Assembly (NCBI GenBank): GCA_027493885.1
Contig: JAOSJZ010000001.1
Span: 1,612,001 to 1,676,000, forward strand
Direction of reading: 5' to 3'
Origin: Gaiella sp.
Lineage (GTDB): Bacteria > Actinomycetota > Thermoleophilia > Gaiellales > Gaiellaceae
Length of the DNA: 64,000 nucleotides
Shown: positions 63,760 through 64,000 of the stretch, piece after piece
How the letters are laid out: the number at the start of each line of letters is the position of its first letter
How positions within the stretch are numbered: position 1 is the first letter of the stretch
The notes under the pieces: model-generated
The model's database searches: none
Seen by the model: the letters and a program-made list of their open reading frames with translations, nothing else
Told to the model about the DNA's origin: nothing
Made by a program: the position numbers and the translations under genes

Positions 63760-64000
63760 ATGGCGAAGATCCTGATCATCGAGGACGACGACGTCATCGC
63801 ACAGGGCATGGCCCGGCACCTCCAGGCGGCCGGGTTCGACGCCGTCGGCGTCGCCAACGGCGAGACAGGCCTCGCGCGCCTGCGGTACGAGCGCCCGGAC
63901 GTCTGCGTGCTCGACCTGATGCTCCCCGGGCTCGACGGCTGGAAGGTGATCGAACAGGCTCGTGGAGAAGGGATCGGGACGCCGATCGTCGTCGTCTCGG
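63760..64000 (+). CDS. phoB: PhoB-like response regulator (partial, runs off the end)
   Basis: The first ~80 residues of an OmpR/PhoB-type receiver: KILIIEDDDVIAQGMARHL with the acidic pair, VCVLDLMLPGLDGWKVIEQA with the phospho-acceptor Asp, and GIGTPIVVVS where the Thr/Ser motif begins. The DNA-binding domain is outside the window, so OmpR/PhoB membership rests on the divergent phoR gene and the PHO box. ATG preferred; an in-frame GTG lies six bases upstream. Confidence 0.8.
   Translation, partial: MAKILIIEDDDVIAQGMARHLQAAGFDAVGVANGETGLARLRYERPDVCVLDLMLPGLDGWKVIEQARGEGIGTPIVVVS

Overview
This is a gene-dense, very high-GC window from an actinobacterial chromosome. The bias toward G/C at third positions, the many GTG and TTG starts, the ATGA/GTGA stop-start overlaps and the actinobacterial-style PHO boxes (11-bp direct repeats) all point to Actinomycetota. 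The gene mix (polyhydroxyalkanoate synthase, HdeD/SHOCT/AI-2E stress proteins, arylsulfatase with an anaerobic-type maturase) suggests class Thermoleophilia (Gaiellales/Solirubrobacterales). That placement is inference. I see no rRNA, tRNA, CRISPR array, intact IS or prophage.

Layout. 0-9.2 kb: housekeeping and metabolic genes (methylmalonyl-CoA epimerase, a methyltransferase, a YchF-like GTPase, EamA transporter, HD/OB nuclease-like protein, DUF1015 protein, IMPase-like phosphatase, Mrp, a short LDH2-family protein), with a 271-bp repeat element at 6.8 kb. 9.2-20.4 kb: membrane and stress functions, with an arylsulfatase-anSME pair at the centre. Four plus-strand units here share a CACCCGGGTG palindrome about 75-107 nt before their start codons, which looks like a small regulon. 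20.6-31 kb: a DUF885 peptidase and MMPL exporter, then a polyhydroxyalkanoate (PHA) block (alpha/beta hydrolase, PHA synthase-like protein, PhaC, phasin-like protein, XRE regulator), interrupted by a second repeat element of almost the same length (275 bp). 31-36 kb: a KefB-type antiporter, then a minus-strand operon with a sigma factor and zinc-finger anti-sigma. 36-46 kb: phosphotransferase, a NarL-type two-component system flanked by two related secreted proteins, TypA, a REC-like/TrxR flavoprotein and an M2/M3-type peptidase. 46.3-54 kb: molybdopterin protein, polyphosphate kinase, a heterodimeric ABC exporter and EttA. 54.2-54.9 kb: a FitA/VapC toxin-antitoxin module behind six 11-bp repeats. 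54.9-64 kb: phosphate genes (CYTH-CHAD, DUF47-Pit, PstSCAB, a 56-residue PhoU stub, PhoR and PhoB, with three-unit PHO boxes before pstS and phoB).

How the genes work together. Polyphosphate synthesis (PPK1), polyphosphate binding (CHAD/CYTH), low-affinity (Pit) and high-affinity (Pst) phosphate uptake and the PhoR/PhoB sensors lie within 17 kb and probably form one phosphate-homeostasis neighbourhood. The PHA block is a second storage module.

Data quality. At least eight otherwise normal genes, including core ones (ppk, ettA, phoR), carry single-base frameshifts, mostly in G or C runs. This points to assembly error rather than pseudogenisation. I annotated these genes across the frameshift. 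Separate from them are real decay products: a LuxR/MalT-type fragment, a SHOCT/GAP debris field, a VapBC tail, methyltransferase fragments and the PhoU stub.
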